From contig CP136065.1 of assembly GCA_032622095.1 (NCBI GenBank), positions 247,627,474 through 247,691,473 on the forward strand: a stretch of 64,000 bases of DNA, given 5' to 3'. The DNA comes from Siphonodentalium dalli (Eukaryota > Mollusca > Scaphopoda > Gadilida > Siphonodentaliidae). The position numbers and the translations under genes were made by a program. Every line of letters starts with the position of its first letter. The first letter of the stretch is position 1. Below, one piece after another: positions 42,101 through 48,946 of this stretch. The notes under the pieces were generated by a model. That model ran no database searches, had not been told where the DNA came from, and was given only the letters and a program-made list of their open reading frames with translations.

Positions 42101-43327
42101 TACCAGCTCAGAAACTAGATCCTACCAAGCGTCACTCAAACACCATATCTTGGAGTCACGCTCTCAAACGATATGAAATGGTCGCCACACATAGACAAGA
42201 TCACGAAGAAGGCTAACAGCACGCTCGGATTCATCAGAAGAAACCTTAGGAAGGCACCATCCAAGAGAAAATGCGTAGCGTATGAGACACTTGTAAGATC
42301 GTCGTTGGAATACGCAGCCGTCGTGTGGGATCCTCACCAGCAGCAGAACATCGACGCCCTGGAGCGAATACAGAGAAGAGCTGTATGGTTCATGACCAGC
42401 GATTACCAATCAAAGGACATGACCAAACTGATGAATGACTGCGAGATAAGAACACTCGAAGAAAGAAGGAAAGACCAGAGGCTAGAGCTCTTTCACAAGA
42501 TGGCTAAGGGGCAGGTGTCGGCTGTAAATACTCAGTGCTTAATAAAACCAAAAAAGGTGGGCAGAAAAATCCGAGCCAAGAAATTAGCAGAATTCAGTGC
42601 ATCTACATGTAACATAGTCTCAAAACAAGAATGTAATAATTCGCTGTCCTACGAGCCACTGGTGACGCACTCCGCTGAATACTCAAACTTATTCTTCCCA
42701 CGGACAATTATTCAGTGGAACATTCTAAACGAGATGGACGCACGCGAAATTCAAAATAAAACAGCAGCGGACAACTCAACAGTCCCGCAAAGAACATAAT
42801 TCTCTCTCTCCCGGAGTTCAACACATCTGCGAATATCATACGAATATCATAAGCCATACATTATCCAGATCCAGTAAGTCAGAAATTCATCAATTTCATG
42901 AAATTGGTTGCCACAACACAAGTTAGTAGGTGGACCCAACTATTCAAACAGAGCTAAACGCTCTAGAATTTGCTCTGATAATTAACGTCAGGTTTACGGA
43001 CTAGCCACAAGTTATCTCGCCTTTTATATACATTTTATTTTATGTAAACACTGCTTTCAACAAAGGTTCCTGTGAATGAGATGGCGAAATTTGTGTGTTT
43101 TACGGCTGATTTTGCTTTCCAAAACAAAAGTTATGCAACCAGCACATTTTTTTTATGTTGTTTACCTGGCTAAACCTCTTTTTTATTTCATTTTCTGTCG
43201 TGTGTACGATAGAATGGTATACCGTGCTTGATCTCCTCGGTCTATTAGCACCGGTAGGGCATATATTCTTTCTGTTTTCGAGTTTTTCTTGTGAATCTGA
43301 TCCATCTTCCTGATCACTGTCGGCCAT
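18755..43327 (-). CDS. SIRT7: SIRT7, NAD-dependent protein deacylase sirtuin-7, ten coding exons
   Basis: SIRT7 is a class IV sirtuin; in vertebrates it is a nuclear and nucleolar NAD-dependent deacylase acting on H3K18ac and rDNA chromatin. The join is 43327-43166, 37263-37126, 35551-35447, 34881-34811, 34372-34300, 32244-32146, 31199-30963, 24748-24628, 22631-22565, 21179-18755: 3498 bp, 1165 residues plus stop, all junctions in phase. Key residues: GAGIST 130-135, IPDYRG 139-144, Q190-N191, catalytic His210 in ELHGN, zinc Cys218/221/248/251, GTSLK 291-295. The C terminus PGWFGKG plus basic KKKRKF matches the SIRT7 end of vertebrates. The protein is almost three times the human length because of one huge last exon. 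The first exon is the least certain. Confidence 0.93.
20310..20470 (-). repeat. In-frame 42-bp minisatellite inside SIRT7
   Basis: Units of 42 bp encode 14-residue repeats (LSPHL-x-x-SPHFTS-x; about 3.5 copies with substitutions such as [14 protein letters not shown]). Unit length divisible by three keeps the frame, so copy number may vary between alleles. Confidence 0.8.
21180..21686. other. SIRT7 last intron, part, nothing recognised
   Basis: AT-rich. A short CATCATGGCAACACGCAATAT / CATGGCTACATGCGATAT duplication lies near 21510-21570. Confidence 0.5.
21687..22290. mobile_element. TA-flanked element with ACCCATCAGTAAGCCC ends, copy 1
   Basis: Ends TATAGACCCATCAGTTAGCCC and GGCTTACTGATGGGTGTATA are inverted repeats; subterminal TAAGCCCAGTCTATG and AACAATCATGGGT are also shared. 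A second copy lies at 62332-62944. A candidate TA duplication suggests Tc1/mariner-type mobility; no transposase is present. A 28-bp tandem array occupies its centre. Confidence 0.8.
21902..22041 (+). repeat. 28-bp tandem repeat, five units
   Basis: Five nearly identical units of ATTAATACTACCTCCCCCAT plus TGTGTTTC, 140 bp in all, inside the TA element. The copy of the element at 62332 has no such array. Confidence 0.92.
22565..22631 (-). CDS. SIRT7: SIRT7 exon 9
   Basis: Encodes [19 protein letters not shown] and TYSR, matching the GKCDDVMRLLMAEL segment of vertebrate SIRT7 at the end of the catalytic core. Acceptor GGATTACAG, donor AGCAG before GTAAGG; phases 1 and 2 fit its neighbours. Confidence 0.95.
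22704..22914. mobile_element. Double-hairpin MITE, family H5, copy 3
   Basis: Ends CAAGCCTTGAAATAG and CTATTTCAAGGTTTG flanked by ATTCCATT at 22696-22703 and 22915-22922 (8-bp duplication). Hairpin 1 is intact with ATA loop; hairpin 2 lost its proximal arm (GCAGAATGCGGGG). Located in SIRT7 intron 8. Confidence 0.88.
22930..23109 (+). mobile_element. Double-hairpin TTAA MITE, family H2, copy 3, truncated
   Basis: TTAA at 22926-22929 and CCCTTTCATGA end, intact hairpin 1, then hairpin 2 breaks off at GAGGCTCCCTA and unrelated sequence follows. Only 3 bp separate it from the target duplication of the H5 element before it. Confidence 0.85.
23197..23390 (-). pseudogene. Decayed tandem partial copies of SIRT7 exon 8
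   Basis: Three blocks resemble the 3' half of exon 8 (24628-24748) in the SIRT7 orientation. 23271-23320 reads [18 protein letters not shown] then stop, against [18 protein letters not shown] in the exon. 23197-23248 reads [12 protein letters not shown] then diverges. 23338-23390 is weaker but keeps TGGATGCC and CCTATGAAAAT. Spacing is 65-80 bp. None has the 5' half of the exon, a convincing acceptor or a donor, so they are probably not spliced. Confidence 0.65.
23399..24087. mobile_element. Harbinger-like MITE (TTA duplication)
   Basis: Ends GGCCAAAAAAAAAAGTGTTT and AAACGTTTTTTTTTTGGCC are inverted repeats continuing through GGTTCTCGGGC / GCCTGAGAACC. Flanked by TTA at 23396-23398 and 24088-24090, the 3-bp TWA duplication typical of PIF/Harbinger. 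No coding content. Confidence 0.8.
24190..24320 (+). repeat. Repeat with degraded peptide [11 protein letters not shown]
   Basis: Encodes [18 protein letters not shown] and then [13 protein letters not shown]; 54060-54185 encodes a similar peptide ([23 protein letters not shown]-stop-WRIRK) inside a TA transposon. Substitutions are conservative (R/K, K/Q, I/M), suggesting descent from a coding exon, perhaps of a transposase. Not recognised as any family. Confidence 0.55.
24628..24748 (-). CDS. SIRT7: SIRT7 exon 8
   Basis: Encodes [32 protein letters not shown] and DAAMKIN, matching the VLKKYPRLW...[16 protein letters not shown] segment of vertebrate SIRT7. Acceptor TTTCAG, donor AACG before GTATAA; the final G is completed by exon 9. 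Confidence 0.96.
24810..25261. mobile_element. TTAA-type MITE (AGGTACTCAA family), copy 1
   Basis: Ends AGGTACTCAATCCGAT and a decayed ...GAGAACCT with TTAA at 24806-24809 and 25262-25265. It shares AAAGCTCAGA-like and AAAGCCAAAGAAATAGTAA subterminal blocks with the nested copy at 29520-30044. It begins 62 bp from SIRT7 exon 8, in intron 7. Confidence 0.8.
25496..27431. mobile_element. hAT-type non-autonomous element (1.94 kb)
   Basis: Ends TAGGGATGGGAC and GTCCCATCCCTA are exact inverted repeats, flanked by TTAGCCAG at 25488-25495 and 27432-27439 (8 bp). Subterminal regions are dense in ATCGCGATAC / GTATCGCGAT palindromic words, typical of transposase binding sites. Short frames inside (26125-26334, 26696-26932) are not recognisable as transposase. 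Confidence 0.93.
28027..28931. mobile_element. hAT-type non-autonomous element (905 bp)
   Basis: Ends TAGTGTTGAAACGATTA and TAATCGTTTCAACCCTA, flanked by CCATTTAT at 28019-28026 and 28932-28939. Repeated GACTAGTCG motifs lie near both ends. An (AT)n microsatellite is at 28210-28226. No transposase frame. Confidence 0.92.
29307..30448. mobile_element. hAT-type element with TTTGGCAAA subterminal repeats
   Basis: Ends CAGGGTTTGCGCTG and CAGCACGGACCCTG, flanked by GCAATATC at 29299-29306 and 30449-30456. Multiple TTTGGCAAA motifs cluster inside both ends. Its body is interrupted by a complete TTAA-type MITE at 29520-30044, which makes the hAT insertion the older event. Confidence 0.92.
29520..30044. 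mobile_element. TTAA-type MITE (AGGTACTCAA family), copy 2, nested
   Basis: Ends AGGTACTCAACCCG and CGGGTTGAGTACCT are exact inverted repeats with TTAA at 29516-29519 and 30045-30048. Sits inside the hAT element at 29307-30448. A short CTGTAT tandem (TATCTGTATCTG) lies near 29820. Confidence 0.92.
30563..30948. mobile_element. Double-hairpin element, family HP, copy 1, beside SIRT7 exon 7
   Basis: Both H1-type hairpins are present (centres near 30620 and 30904), but the flanks are TTTTTTACCCTGTG and CACAGGGTAAAAAA rather than CCCTTTACCCAACA. The left outer end keeps TAAGTCGGGATTTTT, matching part of the terminal repeat of 56400-56858; the right outer end is lost. It ends about 14 bp from the SIRT7 exon 7 donor. 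Confidence 0.85.
30963..31199 (-). CDS. SIRT7: SIRT7 exon 7 (zinc-binding module and NAD-fold)
   Basis: Encodes 79 residues: [55 protein letters not shown]. Four cysteines in two CxxC pairs bind the structural zinc. Acceptor CTCTTTTACAG, donor AAAG before GTAACA. All landmarks match vertebrate SIRT7. Confidence 0.97.
31542..31775 (+). mobile_element. Double-hairpin TTAA MITE, family H2, copy 4
   Basis: TTAA at 31538-31541 and 31776-31779, ends CCCTTTTATGATGGG and CAGTCATGGAAGGG. Hairpin 2 has shrunk. The right TTAA is at once the first four bases of an R4 repeat copy (AGTGATGTGAAACAC follows), so the MITE landed at the R4 boundary. Confidence 0.86.
31776..32015 (+). repeat. Interspersed repeat R4, copy 4, decayed
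   Basis: Starts TTAAAGTGATGTGAAACACTCC and then follows the R4 order of blocks (GGGTGATCAA, GCGCAGCACAC, AATGCTGCATTC) with many changes. In SIRT7 intron 6. Confidence 0.65.
32146..32244 (-). CDS. SIRT7: SIRT7 exon 6 (catalytic His exon)
   Basis: Encodes [17 protein letters not shown] and [10 protein letters not shown]: the QNxDGLH NAD-binding motif and the catalytic His of ELHGN. Acceptor GAATACAG, donor GAG before GTAATG; 99 bp, phase 0 on both sides. Confidence 0.97.
32245..34299. other. SIRT7 intron 5, mostly unrecognised
   Basis: Only the PAL fragment at 33528-33620 was recognised. The rest is AT-rich with no clear repeat, exon or RNA gene; open frames here are short and featureless. 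Confidence 0.5.
33528..33620. mobile_element. PAL family single-arm fragment
   Basis: Carries GGCAACAAACCATATTTCAG, GACTAAATCCTGAAAAGTTAC, CTGCTGTGGTTATGGAGTCG and GGGCATTACTGTA, the right half of the 12811-12945 palindromic element. Confidence 0.7.
34300..34372 (-). CDS. SIRT7: SIRT7 exon 5
   Basis: Encodes [19 protein letters not shown] and YKSGY after completing the Asp codon from exon 4. Matches the ADLSEAEPTLTHMSI segment of vertebrate SIRT7. Acceptor TTTGTAG, donor GGATAT before GTAAGT. Confidence 0.96.
34811..34881 (-). CDS. SIRT7: SIRT7 exon 4
   Basis: Encodes [20 protein letters not shown] then [16 protein letters not shown] is the sirtuin NAD-binding loop in its SIRT6/7 form. Acceptor CTTTTATAG, donor CCTGA before GTAAGT. 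Confidence 0.97.
35447..35551 (-). CDS. SIRT7: SIRT7 exon 3
   Basis: Encodes [20 protein letters not shown] and [15 protein letters not shown], the first Rossmann strand with GAGIS. Acceptor TTCATTCAG, donor AGTACT before GTAAGT; 105 bp, phase 0. Confidence 0.97.
35640..36300. repeat. Degenerate tandem repeat block
   Basis: Words such as GATCCATATGAAGTTTGG, GGTGTGCCAAAGGAT and AGATGGCTGCC recur about every 100-130 bp, most clearly at 35780-35950 and 36120-36190. Non-coding; class unknown. Located in SIRT7 intron 2. Confidence 0.6.
36563..37036. mobile_element. TTAA-type MITE (AGGCACG family)
   Basis: Ends AGGCACGGATAATTACGGAT and TTCGTGCCT form a short inverted repeat between TTAA at 36559-36562 and 37037-37040. 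A fragment of the same family is at 10365-10478. The inside is AT-rich without a gene. Confidence 0.78.
37126..37263 (-). CDS. SIRT7: SIRT7 exon 2 (basic N-terminal helix)
   Basis: Encodes 46 residues beginning [12 protein letters not shown] and containing [18 protein letters not shown], aligned by position with VSRILRKAAAERSAEEG...RRREGLKRRQEE of vertebrate SIRT7. Acceptor CCTTCTAG, donor CAAGAG before GTCAGT; phase 0 both sides. Confidence 0.93.
37480..37925. repeat. Degenerate tandem repeat followed by poly-C
   Basis: Two to three copies of a unit of about 160 bp containing TTGACCGAAAAATGTAGGAA, TAAAAGCTYGGACAAAA and CGTCATAATCGCAGGTG (about 37560-37700 and 37730-37860). An 18-nt poly-C run follows at 37977-37994. 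Confidence 0.75.
38199..38254 (+). repeat. Short tandem duplication
   Basis: CCCCTAACTCTTATAGGTTC is duplicated with TGTGAAATG / TGTGACATG following, unit about 30 bp. Confidence 0.8.
38255..38326 (+). CDS. Possible coding remnant, unknown
   Basis: A 24-codon segment from ATG reads [15 protein letters not shown]...SDSEPE and ends at GAG before GTCAGTG, a plausible donor. Amino acid use is less AT-driven than surrounding chance frames. No family was recognised; it could be a transposase or gene fragment, or chance. It is antisense within SIRT7 intron 1. Confidence 0.2.
38700..40426. other. SIRT7 intron 1, unrecognised part
   Basis: About 1.7 kb with no recognised exon, RNA or repeat. Confidence 0.45.
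40427..40763 (+). repeat. 68-bp direct repeats
   Basis: 40427-40494 and 40696-40763 are direct repeats of 68 bp with about six differences (GTGTAGTGATCTC, GCCGAAGTAGGAATCGAG, GACATCATATT). They enclose 201 bp. They may be a partial tandem duplication or the ends of an unknown element; the LINE remnant begins about 90 bp later. Confidence 0.8.
40853..42799 (+). mobile_element. Dead non-LTR retrotransposon (endonuclease and reverse transcriptase), CR1/Jockey-like
   Basis: One continuous frame, 5' truncated, reads the end of the endonuclease ([22 protein letters not shown]) and a reverse transcriptase with [46 protein letters not shown] and the catalytic FADD at about 41935-41946, then a thumb-like region ending at TAA 42797. 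Three in-frame TAG stops (41255, 41840, 42116) and an internal in-frame deletion of roughly 100 residues between KLHRKAH and ISPPLTKIF break it. No frameshift was seen. It lies antisense in SIRT7 intron 1. Clade assignment is from general motif similarity only. Confidence 0.9.
42800..43165. other. SIRT7 intron 1, start, nothing recognised
   Basis: Sequence between the LINE end and SIRT7 exon 1. CGAATATCAT is duplicated at about 42831-42850. Confidence 0.45.
43166..43327 (-). CDS. SIRT7: SIRT7 exon 1 (start codon)
   Basis: Encodes 54 residues from [20 protein letters not shown] to [10 protein letters not shown], then donor CCAG before GTAAAC. The last ten residues align in position with the basic helix before VSRIL in vertebrate SIRT7, and phase 0 fits exon 2. 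Acidic N terminus before basic residues is plausible for a nuclear protein. Assignment rests on donor, phase and this short similarity, so it is less certain than the other exons. Confidence 0.75.
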
Positions 43328-43388
43328 AACGATAACAAAACCGATTATCTCCCTTAGCGGTTAATGTAAAAGGGCACCTGCAAACCCG

Positions 43389-44401
43389 GGGTCCGTGACT
43401 AACCGCCCCCGAGTCAACCCGCCCCCTTGCACTCCGAGGCAACCCGCCCCCGGACAACCCGCCCCCTAAAATTAATTAACGGTAATTAGTGGCTAATTAG
43501 GAGGTGTGAGGGGATTATGCAATGCAATGATTAATTTGGGGCTGCTGCTGCTGTAATCCTGTTTCGTTCAACGAGATACCTGGACTAGATACTGGCTCTA
43601 TGACGCTCCGACGCTCTGCTCTGTTCGCCGTCATGAGAGACGTGCATAGTGTAACGACGTAGCCTCATAGAGCCAGCGTCTAGTCCACGAGATACCAAGG
43701 CGAAGACTAGTGGGAATTGCTTCCCTTTGCCGTCTTTCTGTATAAATGCGTTGATGGACATCAGCTGGCCTCGCAGAGTGGCTGTTTTAACGGTGCTCCC
43801 ACAATCTTGAATGTACCATCGATAAACCATATGCGTGCGCCACACACATCACAATCAACGGCATGTTGCTTTGGTCGCACCTCCAAATCGCAGTGAATGC
43901 AAGGAAACATGCTTGCAGAATGAAGATAACCCATAGGGGCCTACTCTATATTTAATATAGGGGCCTACCCAGTTCCGCCGGCATCGTCCAACGTGAGATG
44001 AATCCCGATCACTAAGTGTTGTGCTTACACGCTGTGATAATGAACCATTTGCATCAAATGTTTGTTTTGAAAGCACCCCTTTTAGTTAGTCTTCACTTAG
44101 GCCATGTACCTTTATTTTCCGGATTAACGTACTTGCTTAGGCCTATACCTTAAGTGCCGTTCAGAAAATGTTGTCAAAACATCGTGTCATACTTTACTCC
44201 AGTCCACGCATTGACATAATTAATGAATAAACACATGTTTTGTTGGTCAAAATCTTTAATAATATATCATCAAAGAACATAAAAGAACTGAACATAATCA
44301 CTATTAACAATTTCTGGACAACCCGCCCTTATTTATCGGGACAACCCGCATCGAAAATAGCAGAGGGGCGGGTTGTCTCGGGAGCGGGTAGTCCCGTTCC
44401 C
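43389..44401. mobile_element. Mutator-like element upstream of SIRT7
   Basis: GC-rich inverted ends (GGGTCCGTGACTAACCGCC and GGCGGGTTGTCTCGGGAGCG...GTTCCC) with GCAAACCCG at 43380-43388 and 44402-44410, a 9-bp duplication as in MULEs. Several CAACCCGCCC repeats follow each end. An internal imperfect inverted repeat (CTGGACTAGA / TCTAGTCCA) lies at 43577-43690. No transposase recognised. Its near end is 61 bp upstream of the proposed SIRT7 ATG. Confidence 0.8.
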
Positions 44402-44411
44402 GCAAACCCGG

Positions 44412-45984
44412 ACCTGGATCAGAACGATAACGTCAATTACATTGTAGCTCAGACGTAAATATATGTCACATGATTGTGGCAAGGATGACGATAATTTTTT
44501 CGTGTGTACGATATATATAACACTAATTCCAAGGTGATCATATCAAATATTCAAACTATGCCAAATAAACTGTTATTAGTTGATGAAGACAATACGACAA
44601 CCATAGGTCAAATGAGTTTCACTTTTCAGTTGAAACATTTCTGAGTAACTGTGATTACCCCCCCCCCCCCCCATCATTTCTTGACCATGAATATAATATA
44701 TAAATACACACGCACATGCAATGTGAATCATGCTATTAATAATACCGTACGACCTTATGAGAACTTGTGCTGTGGCCTGGTCAGTCATGTGGTCGGTTAC
44801 CATTAAGGACCACAGTGGAAATAAGCAAGCTTTGGCTTGCTTTCCTGTGCGCTCCTTGATGGCAATCGATGTCATGACTTGTCCGACGAGCGTATTCATA
44901 TGTATATTTCTCTTCTACTACTCTATTTCCCCCTCTATCTTTCTATGTACGATGACAGTACTTGGCCAGCTGCATATATTGTCACTGCTGTCTGTATTTA
45001 GGGATTCCATCTTTCGGTCATGGACATGCCAGTCTAAAGCCGGCCATACATGGCAGCAGTGTGTATATGCAGGTGGCGAAAAGCTGTTGGTTCTATTACT
45101 AGTATCTCTTAAGCAACATGACAGTCCTGTTGAGGGAGGATGGTGGGATGGCACAGGTTGATTTTTCATGTTGTATATATATATACAGGTATGAGTATCT
45201 ATTTAGTAGTCATTACTAAGCTAGGTTTATTCACTATCTTGTCCCTCTACAGAACTGTCAAGCTGCATTCTTGTTATATTTATATATCTATACTTTTATA
45301 TTTATACTATATGAATGTCACACTCTGTGTTTACACTTTTGTATATATGCTTATGCTCATGTCTGCAAAATTTGCATCTTTTAGCCATTAAAAAATTATC
45401 TATCTATCTATCTAACTCAATATATGTCGAAGTGATAATATATAAATATATATTTGTATAAGGGCCCTGCTCTTACAAGTCACACTTTTGTGGGGTCTTG
45501 TTAGTTGTTTTATACTTAATGTTATATATTAGAAAATAGTGAGAAGCCATTACCGTGAACTGTTACATCAATGAACTAGCCAAATGTTGGTATTCTGATC
45601 AGTCCACTCAATCTTGGAGCAATCAAGCAATAATCAATAATAGGCCACAGTGTTAGAGATAGCTGGTAAGCTGGGAATTTGTCTGTGGACTTGTGACTTA
45701 AAAGTGAGGCTAAATCTCATCTCAGCCCAAAGGTTTATATAAATTTTTGCAAAATGGATATTCACCATAGTGCACACCTGAAATAATGTTTAAATTCTTG
45801 AAGCAGTATTTAACTCAATTAAATTGCCATTCCACCGTTTTACTAGTTCAGATCATTTAACTTTTTTATAGCAGTTATTCATTTCCACTCTTCCTGACAT
45901 ATCTCAGGCAATGAAACCCCTTAAGCAATTCAGTTGCGCTTAAGTACAAATATTCATAACTCTCACCAAGTTAAGACAGCAAAT
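44412..45984. other. Intergenic between SIRT7 and PDZD11, part 1
   Basis: Contains a 15-nt poly-C run at 44658-44672 and an (ATCT)n tract at 45396-45414 following ATTAAAAAATT, which resembles the 3' tail of a non-LTR element. The open frame at 44730-45161 (+) has no recognised domain. Confidence 0.45.
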
Positions 45985-46375
45985 AGTGTTTCTGTCATTT
46001 GCAGAATGAGGTCCCCTTAGTGAATTTAGAAACTTTATCTCGCATATTGGGCTAACATCACCAAATTCACCCTCTGGGGACATCATTCTGCTTTGGCGAC
46101 AACTGATATGGGAGACCTATGATCAGATTGAATTTCTCCAGTTGAAGTTGGTAGTGTCACCTCGAAATGCATTGTATATTCTGCAAATTAGGGGATATAG
46201 AAACTGAAGAGAAGGGAAAAAGTAACTAAAAACAATGTTAACTTGAGACTACAGATACTTCACAGCAGATGAGGCCTAATCAGAATGAGGTCCTTAGAGG
46301 ATCAATTTGGTGATACTAGCCCTCTATGCAGGATAGTGTCACTAAATTCATCCTCTGGGACATTACAAGCTTTCA
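45985..46375. mobile_element. Decayed long-spacer MITE, family H5
   Basis: Left hairpin remnant GCAGAATGAGGTCCCC...CTCGCATATTGGGCTAACATCACC near 45999-46090 and right hairpin remnant CAGAATGAGGTCC...CCCTCTATGCAGGATAGTGTCACT near 46280-46362, separated by about 190 bp. The spacer shares words (GGGATATAGAAACT, AAGATGAGGCCTAA-like) with the long-spacer element at 53170. Confidence 0.75.
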
Positions 46376-46569
46376 TCCATGAAAATCAAATGAGGTTCCT
46401 ATTCAGGTTGAGCTGGCTGTTTTATGTTTTGCACAATATTTGTCATTTATTCACTGTGGATTATATATGGTCCTAATTTTATCAACCATGGGCGAAAGAA
46501 AAACATTTTTTTCTTATACTTTGCATCCTTGAGGGCAAAGCTTGAAATTTATTTTCATTGCTAAATGTA

Positions 46570-47095
46570 ACATTCACATTTTCTCACATTTCCTCAATCG
46601 AGTTTGAAGTATTTCTGGACATATACGATGGACGGAATTTTCAATTGAACAGTTCAAACTTGAGTTATCATCTGGAAACCAAAGAAAAAAAAGTAGCAAA
46701 ATTTAATTTTCTAAGTCGAAAAAAGTCCATAATTCAAGGAAAAATCATTGAATCAAACTCAAATTCGAACTCAACCTGTATCTTGATATGGCTGAACCAC
46801 ATAAAAACGGTATTTGCAATTAAAGGATCCAAACTTGAGATATCATCCGGAAACCGAAAAAGTGAGAAATTTTCTAAGTAAAAAAGGGAAATAACTCCAT
46901 AAAAGAACATCGGATCAAACCCAGAATGGCAGAGCACATGTGTTCTTGGTTGAGACACCTACATACCAAGTTTCAATCAAATCGGATGATCATTACTGGA
47001 GTTATAACTCCGGACGCACGGATGGAAGACGGACACACGGAAGACGGATGGACGGAGCTGATTACAATAGTCCCCCGAAAATAATTTTACGGGGG
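46570..47095 (+). repeat. Interspersed repeat R7, copy 1
   Basis: Two loosely repeated subunits contain GAGTTATCATCTGGAAACC, AACTCAACCTGTAT and ACCAAGTTTCAATCAAATCGG, ending in GACGGAC/GATGGAC-rich sequence. Related to 56890-57130. A common arrangement of dispersed repeats in molluscs; class unknown. Confidence 0.6.
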
Positions 47096-48065
47096 ACAAT
47101 AAAGGGGTTTTTGTTTGCCCAGACAATCCAGAACACATCCCCCCATTTTTCCTCGTAAAATGTGTAACAACAGTCGTCTCTCCTGCGTTGTTTGGAAATA
47201 ATAATGCTAAAAAATGTTTTTATTTTTTTGATTTTGTTCGAAGTGTTGCCGGGAATATATAGAGCATCTGAAAGTATAATTGAGATGCAATTAAATAAGA
47301 ATACCATTACATTTTAGGGAAGTGACATATATATATGGAGAGATTTATTACAGATCTCCTAGGAGATATTAGTCTGAGCATGTACCAAATTATGTGATGT
47401 GTATAAGGAAGACTCAATGGAAGTCCAATATTGCCCCGTGTAAATTAATTCCCACCCACTTACTTCATCTTGTGGTAGCTGGCGTGAATCCAAACAATCG
47501 GTGGAACTTTAGTTCATTTGTACTACAGATCATTCAGAAAAACTACCATAATTGTTACAATGAAGTGATGAGAGAGTAACATGACAGACTTATCACAAAT
47601 AAGTTTAATGATTTGTCTCTTAAAATATAAAAACTATAAGCTGTTACAAAATATAAAATGAATTCAATACAAATATACAGAGGGAATGACAAAATATTGC
47701 ATTTGATGGGTATGATATTATAACATGTTAATTCACAACAATTCACTTACACAACCATTATATCAAAACAGAATCATTACAACGTATGACTCAGCAATTC
47801 AGCAATTCTATCAATACAAAATGCAGATAATATCAGCATTTTCGGTATTGGGATTTGTTTTTAATATTTGAGCAATAGAGATTCAATAAAAGACCAAAAT
47901 TCTACACAATGACATGAAAACATGGAATCTTACATGTATGGAAAATAAAAAAAAAGTTTTCCACAAGATATGATTGGAGAAGGCAACAAAACAAGAAAAC
48001 CAATAAGAGTTTGAAAATAAAACCTGAAACTGACAAGTCTTAGATAAACCATGCACCTTATATTC
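47096..48065. other. Intergenic, part 2, nothing recognised
   Basis: No exon or repeat family identified. Some of it may be PDZD11 3' UTR or downstream flank. Confidence 0.45.
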
Positions 48066-48255
48066 CATAGGGAGCCTCGCCTATATATAAGAGAATACAT
48101 TGGCCTAGAAATATTTACATTGACCTTGTAAGCCAGTGCATTCTCTTATATATGTGAGGCTATCTATGGGATGCTCGCATATGAGTCACACACAAGAAAA
48201 TGCACTGGCACAGGATCTTTAATGCTTCATCAGTGCAGCGCCCGTCATGAAAGGG
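48066..48255 (-). mobile_element. Family H2 double-hairpin MITE, copy 5, left end lost
   Basis: Begins within hairpin 2 (GGGAGCCTCGCC) and ends CCGTCATGAAAGGG followed by TTAA at 48256-48259. Confidence 0.8.
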
Positions 48256-48369
48256 TTAAATGGACAAGTCTTAGATAAACCATGAAGTGCTCCTTATATT
48301 TCATTAACTTGTGTCAATCTCATAAGCCAGATATTACTAATTTGGCATTTATCATAATATAAATGCTAA

Positions 48370-48580
48370 CCCTTTCATGATGGGAGCAGTGCTGGTGTAG
48401 CATTAAAGATCCTATGCCAGTGCATTCTCTTATATATGCGGGTGTCTCACACATATAAGAGAATACACAGGCTTACAAGTTCTAGGTAAATATTGTTAAG
48501 CCAATGTATTCTCATATGTAAGAGAATGCAATGGCACAGGGATTTTGCTAAATTTCAGGAAGCTCCAGTCATGGAAGGTT
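48370..48580 (+). mobile_element. Family H2 double-hairpin MITE, copy 6, shrunken hairpins
   Basis: CCCTTTCATGATGGGAGCAG end preceded by CTAA, and CAGTCATGGAAGGTT end before TAA. Hairpin 1 lost most of its tip (ATGCGGGTGTCTCACACATAT) and hairpin 2 is reduced to CTCATATGTAAGAG. It lies just beyond the PDZD11 3' end. Confidence 0.8.
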
Positions 48581-48768
48581 TAAATGGTTCTTAATCCACC
48601 CTGAGATGTCTCTTGCTACAACATGACCATTATGCTTGAATACAAATCCTTGCTTTACACACAACAAACAGCTTTAAACATTTGTTTTCAATGTGAAATG
48701 TAATGATATCATGGATATTCAAGATTTTTCTTAACAATGTTTCTTGATAACTGACAGACACCAAGATC

Positions 48769-48892
48769 ATCACTAGTTCTGGTTGTGAAGTGGTTACAGA
48801 GAGCAGTCTTTATCATGTTTTATCATCGATAGTTCTAGTTGAAAAGTGGTTATAGAGAGCAGAATTTATCATGTTTTATCATCGATAGTTCT
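48769..48892. repeat. 56-bp tandem repeat overlapping the PDZD11 stop codon
   Basis: ATCGATAGTTCT (third copy ATCACTAGTTCT) recurs at 48881, 48825 and 48769, exact 56-bp spacing, with GTGGTTAYAGAGAGCAG between. The first unit includes the last codons and stop of PDZD11, so downstream units are copies of the coding end placed in the 3' UTR. Confidence 0.88.
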
Positions 48893-48946
48893 GGCTCGAC
48901 TGTAGTGATTGAAGGTAACGTCCTTTATCATATGTCTTATCATATC
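48879..48946 (-). CDS. PDZD11: PDZD11 terminal exon
   Basis: After acceptor GTTTCCAG it completes the Gly codon and encodes YDKTYDKGRYLQSLQSSQ then NYR and TGA at 48881-48879. This tail is unlike the YHRQKERTVH tail of vertebrates; the exon call rests on acceptor, phase and position, and on being the next open stretch after FPYG. Confidence 0.7.

Noticed and set aside
44730-45161. 143-residue plus-strand protein
   Set aside because: No domain, no splice context, and it overlaps a region with transposon-like tail; probably chance.
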